A program made the position numbers and the translations under genes. Of a stretch of 7,228 bases of DNA, positions 5,336-7,228 are shown piece by piece. The first letter of the stretch is position 1; the number at the start of each line of letters is the position of its first letter. Source of the stretch: an uncultured Bacilli bacterium (GTDB taxonomy: Bacteria; Bacillota_I; Bacilli_A; RF39; UBA660); NCBI GenBank assembly GCA_944363695.1, contig CALVUW010000058.1, positions 1 through 7,228 on the forward strand, given 5' to 3'. The notes under the pieces were generated by a model, which saw only the letters and a program-made list of their open reading frames with translations, searched no databases and was not told the DNA's origin.

Positions 5336-6062
5336 ATGGGGTAATTGCTGTAGTGGTATTTGAATCAGTCGTTGTCTCGGTTTCTTCTGTTTCCGTTTCA
5401 CTTTCTTCCGTTTGATCTTGTTTTTCCTCTTCTCCTGTTGATAAAGTAGGTTGATCTTCTGTTACGGTGATGGTACCTGTATAAATGCTATTATTATAGG
5501 TAATGCTATACTGATAGGTTGCTGCTATATTAACATTTACTTGACTGATATCTAACGTCATTAAAGCTTTGGCTTCATCTGGTATCGTTTCTACTATATA
5601 GTTAGCAATATCATTGGTTAGAACAGTTCCTACTTTAATATTTAACGTTTTTAATGTAATAGTAGGTAGTGCAGCAGTTGCTTGGGTTTGATCTTCCACC
5701 ACTGTAATGGTTCCGGTATATACTTTATCTTGATAAGAAATTGTATAAGAATAAGTTCCTGGTTCTGTGACATTAACTGTGCTAGTATCTAATTGTAAGT
5801 TAGCTAGTACTTCATCCGTTACAGCACTTTCTAGATAATCTATAATTTTGATGCTTAACGGTGTATTAACAGGAACTTCAAGATTTTTTAAAGTAATAAC
5901 TGGTTCACTTTCATTACTGATTTGCTTCTTTTGAACGACAACTAACACTGTTTTGTTTGTTTCCGTTTTATTATTCATGGCACACATAACTCCAGTAGCA
6001 ATACAAAAGATGCCTAGTGCAGCTATGGTTGATACGGTAATTAATCTTACTTTCTTATTCAT
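5334..6062 (-). CDS. Membrane-anchored extracellular protein with two Ig-like repeats
   Basis: The 242-residue product starts with a short basic end (MNKKVR) and a hydrophobic segment (LITVSTIAALGIFCIATGVM, residues 7-26). No lipobox and no clear signal-peptidase site follow, so it is probably a membrane anchor. Two tandem 70-residue repeats follow at 56-125 and 135-204. They are about half identical, each beginning ITLK and ending in a Y(S/Q)Y(T/S)I(S/T)Y...YTGTITVxEDQ strand pair, typical of bacterial Ig-like (Big/DUF5011-type) surface domains. The tail (207-242) is rich in Glu and Thr and has no LPXTG signal. The start at 6062 is supported by CGAGG (6071-6075 on the complement) seven nt upstream and by a promoter at 6090-6118. 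The longer frame reaching 6266 would overlap the lipoprotein gene and put a non-signal sequence ahead of the hydrophobic segment. A role at the cell surface is likely; ligand unknown. Confidence 0.82.
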   Translation of the reverse strand: MNKKVRLITVSTIAALGIFCIATGVMCAMNNKTETNKTVLVVVQKKQISNESEPVITLKNLEVPVNTPLSIKIIDYLESAVTDEVLANLQLDTSTVNVTEPGTYSYTISYQDKVYTGTITVVEDQTQATAALPTITLKTLNIKVGTVLTNDIANYIVETIPDEAKALMTLDISQVNVNIAATYQYSITYNNSIYTGTITVTEDQPTLSTGEEEKQDQTEESETETEETETTTDSNTTTAITP

Positions 6063-6089
6063 TCTATCATCCTCGCTATTATTACTATC

Positions 6090-6118
6090 ATTATAAGCTA
6101 GATTTGTTACTATGACAA
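6090..6118 (-). promoter_or_regulatory. Promoter of the Ig-like protein gene
   Basis: On the minus strand TTGTCA (6113-6118) and TATAAT (6090-6095) are separated by exactly 17 bp. The -10 lies 27 nt before the ATG. The promoter begins directly after the terminator of the upstream lipoprotein gene, so the Ig-like gene is its own transcription unit. Confidence 0.82.
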
Positions 6119-6119
6119 G

Positions 6120-6141
6120 AAAAAAACGCTTTTTCAAGCGT
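6120..6141 (-). terminator. Intrinsic terminator of the lipoprotein operon
   Basis: On the minus strand, ACGCTT-GAAA-AAGCGT (stem 6126-6141, GNRA-type loop) is followed by a run of T (6120-6125, extending the stem's last T). It lies 18 nt after the lipoprotein stop codon at 6160 and directly before the next promoter. Confidence 0.88.
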
Positions 6142-6159
6142 ATTTGACAAAGATTAATC

Positions 6160-6915
6160 TTAGTTTTCTTTAAAATTCTGATACCAATCGTCTGCTTTTT
6201 CTTTAATTTTTTCACCAGCAGAATGAAGTGAGTCACCAATTTTTTCGCCAGCAGATTGTACACCATCTACTAGTTTATCTTTTAAATTTCCAATGGCTTC
6301 ATAATTTTCTTCGCCAATCCATTCTTTGATTTGATCTAAAGCTGCATAACCAGCATCACTTAAGAAATCTTTAACGATATTATATTTTTCACTAATATTT
6401 TCTTTGTAATCTGGTGAAATTTTCATAATCCAACCATCAATCGTACATAGATTTTCATAGCACTGCTCTTTCGCCTGATCTGTTAATTCATTAAAAGTAA
6501 CACCCTTATAAGGTTCATCATAGAAAATGAAGTCAACAGCGGTTATAAAAAATTGTTTTCCTTTTTCTGCAATAGATTGTTCGTCTTCTTCTTGAATGGT
6601 TTCAGCCATTTCTTCTTTTTCGCTGTTAAAATTATCAAAAGTCTCGGTTTCAGTAATTGTCTCTTCTGTGGTTGGCATAGTAGTCTCTTCTGTAGTAGGA
6701 GCAGTTGTTGTTTCCACTGTAGTCGGCGTGGTTGTTTCTGCTTCCGTATTTACTGTTGTTGATTCTTGAATAGTCATTTCACTTGATGTTGTTTCTTCTA
6801 TCGTTGTAGATGGTTGTGTGGATGTAATGTTTGTTTGAGAGTTACATCCAGTCAATAGTACTAACGAAGTGGTACCAATCAATAATAATGATTTATAAAC
6901 TTTTAGATTTTTCAT
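6160..6915 (-). CDS. Thr/Glu-rich lipoprotein with amphipathic helical C-terminus
   Basis: This 251-residue protein has a lipoprotein signal peptide (MKNLKVYKSLLLIGTTSLVLLTG) and lipobox LLTG-Cys24, so it should be lipid-anchored on the outer face of the membrane. Residues 26-95 form a Thr/Ser/Glu-rich linker with imperfect PTTEETT-type units at 61-88. An acidic stretch leads to a folded-looking domain (about 115-215) with IAEKGKQFFITAVDFIFYDEPYKGVTF, Cys152 and Cys157, and several helices. The end has two 11-residue units starting SAGEKI (221-231, 232-242), which suggest an amphipathic helix lying on a membrane or partner. I do not recognise the family. The ATG overlaps the upstream gene's stop (ATGA, 6912-6915). 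Its ribosome binding site AAGGA (6928-6932 on the complement) is 12 nt away, so translation is probably coupled. A terminator follows at 6120-6141. Confidence 0.85.
   Translation of the reverse strand: MKNLKVYKSLLLIGTTSLVLLTGCNSQTNITSTQPSTTIEETTSSEMTIQESTTVNTEAETTTPTTVETTTAPTTEETTMPTTEETITETETFDNFNSEKEEMAETIQEEDEQSIAEKGKQFFITAVDFIFYDEPYKGVTFNELTDQAKEQCYENLCTIDGWIMKISPDYKENISEKYNIVKDFLSDAGYAALDQIKEWIGEENYEAIGNLKDKLVDGVQSAGEKIGDSLHSAGEKIKEKADDWYQNFKEN
6205..6255 (-). repeat. 33-bp-spaced direct repeat encoding the SAGEKI units
   Basis: AATTTTTTCACCAGCAGA at 6205-6222 recurs at 6238-6255 with one mismatch (17 of 18), offset by 33 bp, or 11 codons. It encodes the two SAGEKI units near the lipoprotein C-terminus. 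The near identity of the DNA suggests a fairly recent duplication or a constrained helix repeat. Confidence 0.7.
6652..6732 (-). repeat. Degenerate PTTEETT-coding repeat tract
   Basis: Codons 61-88 of the lipoprotein gene encode PTTVETTTA, PTTEETTM and PTTEETIT, units of 9, 8 and 8 residues. The DNA shows related TCTTCTGT(A/G)GT blocks. Such tracts usually make extended wall-spanning linkers and can change in copy number between strains. Confidence 0.6.
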
Positions 6916-7228
6916 TTTTTAATCAATTCCTTTTGTTTTGGTTGAGGATCAATATTTTTGTCCACGAAATCACTACAATCTAAGTTTGTTTTAATTTTCT
7001 TAATGGTGCGATGTGACATGTAATCAGCGACATGTAAATTGAAATGATAGCTTCCATCTTGTTGTTTTGCTTCTTCTGGAATCTTTTGCTCTACGCCACT
7101 TAAAATATTTTTATTTTCATTAATCGTAGCATTTAATTGATCTTCAATCGTTAGAAAATCTTTATTTTTAGATAAGTCTTTTGCTTTTAAAGCATATCCA
7201 ACGCCCTTAGTTAGTGAGTAAAGGGAAA
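6912..7228 (-). CDS. C-terminal part of an unknown protein, coupled to the lipoprotein gene (partial)
   Basis: An open minus-strand frame enters from the right edge and ends at TGA (6912-6914), giving 104 residues: SLYSLTKGVGYALKAKDLSK at the edge, then a charged helical region, HFNLHVADYMSHRTIKKIK in the middle and PQPKQKELIKK at the end. The stop overlaps the lipoprotein ATG as ATGA, and the lipoprotein's ribosome binding site lies inside this gene, which strongly supports that the frame is translated. There is no membrane segment in the visible part. The start lies beyond the window and I do not recognise the family. It probably works with the lipoprotein, given the translational coupling. 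Confidence 0.75.
   Translation of the reverse strand, partial: SLYSLTKGVGYALKAKDLSKNKDFLTIEDQLNATINENKNILSGVEQKIPEEAKQQDGSYHFNLHVADYMSHRTIKKIKTNLDCSDFVDKNIDPQPKQKELIKK

Noticed and set aside
6063..6266. Upstream extension of the Ig-like protein frame beginning MVYNLLAKKL
   Set aside because: It overlaps the lipoprotein gene on the same strand, crosses a terminator and a strong promoter, and would bury the hydrophobic anchor. The ATG at 6062 has a proper ribosome binding site.
6553..6762. 69-codon plus-strand frame rich in Phe, Cys and Ser
   Set aside because: It is the antisense reading of the Glu/Thr-rich tract of the lipoprotein gene. The composition follows from the repeat and not from a real protein.
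6976..6994. TCTAAGTTTG resembling the fic/fhs repeat
   Set aside because: It is a single imperfect copy inside a coding frame with AT-rich codons, so it is best explained by chance.

Overview
This AT-rich window has low-GC Gram-positive signals: strong GAGGTGA/AAGGAG-type ribosome binding sites, sigma-A-like promoters with 17-bp spacers, intrinsic terminators and a lipobox lipoprotein. TGA is used as a stop, so the code is the standard bacterial one. A gut or host-associated Bacilli/Erysipelotrichia-like Firmicute is my best guess, but the sequence does not fix the genus.

Layout. (A) 1-1730: the tail of an unknown gene, then a small protein that looks ADP-ribosyltransferase-like, both on +. 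These converge on a Fic-family protein-modifying enzyme on -, which carries its own inhibitory helix and a C-terminal winged helix. (B) 1731-1934: a 204-bp divergent promoter region. It holds three contiguous 11-bp direct repeats, a fourth degenerate copy over the fic -35 box, and an inverted copy nearer fhs. This is the most interesting non-coding signal in the window. (C) 1935-4519: formate-tetrahydrofolate ligase (fhs) and a CorA-type Mg2+/divalent cation transporter, closely spaced and closed by a terminator. (D) 4523-5335: a DUF421 (YetF-like) membrane protein gene split by a frameshift, closed by a perfect hairpin shared with the convergent gene. (E) 5334-7228 (-): a surface-protein locus. 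A partial gene is coupled by ATGA overlap to a Thr/Glu-rich lipoprotein. After a terminator and a new promoter comes a membrane-anchored protein with two Ig-like repeats.

How it fits together. fhs supplies 10-formyl-THF for purine and formyl-Met-tRNA synthesis, and the cation transporter is probably co-transcribed with it. The Fic/ART-like pair looks like an accessory module placed beside this housekeeping gene. The three minus-strand genes at the right suggest envelope functions, but none has a function I can name. I do not see a CRISPR array, RNA gene, transposase or known riboswitch. The candidates for something undescribed are the repeat-bearing fic/fhs intergenic region and the lipoprotein locus.
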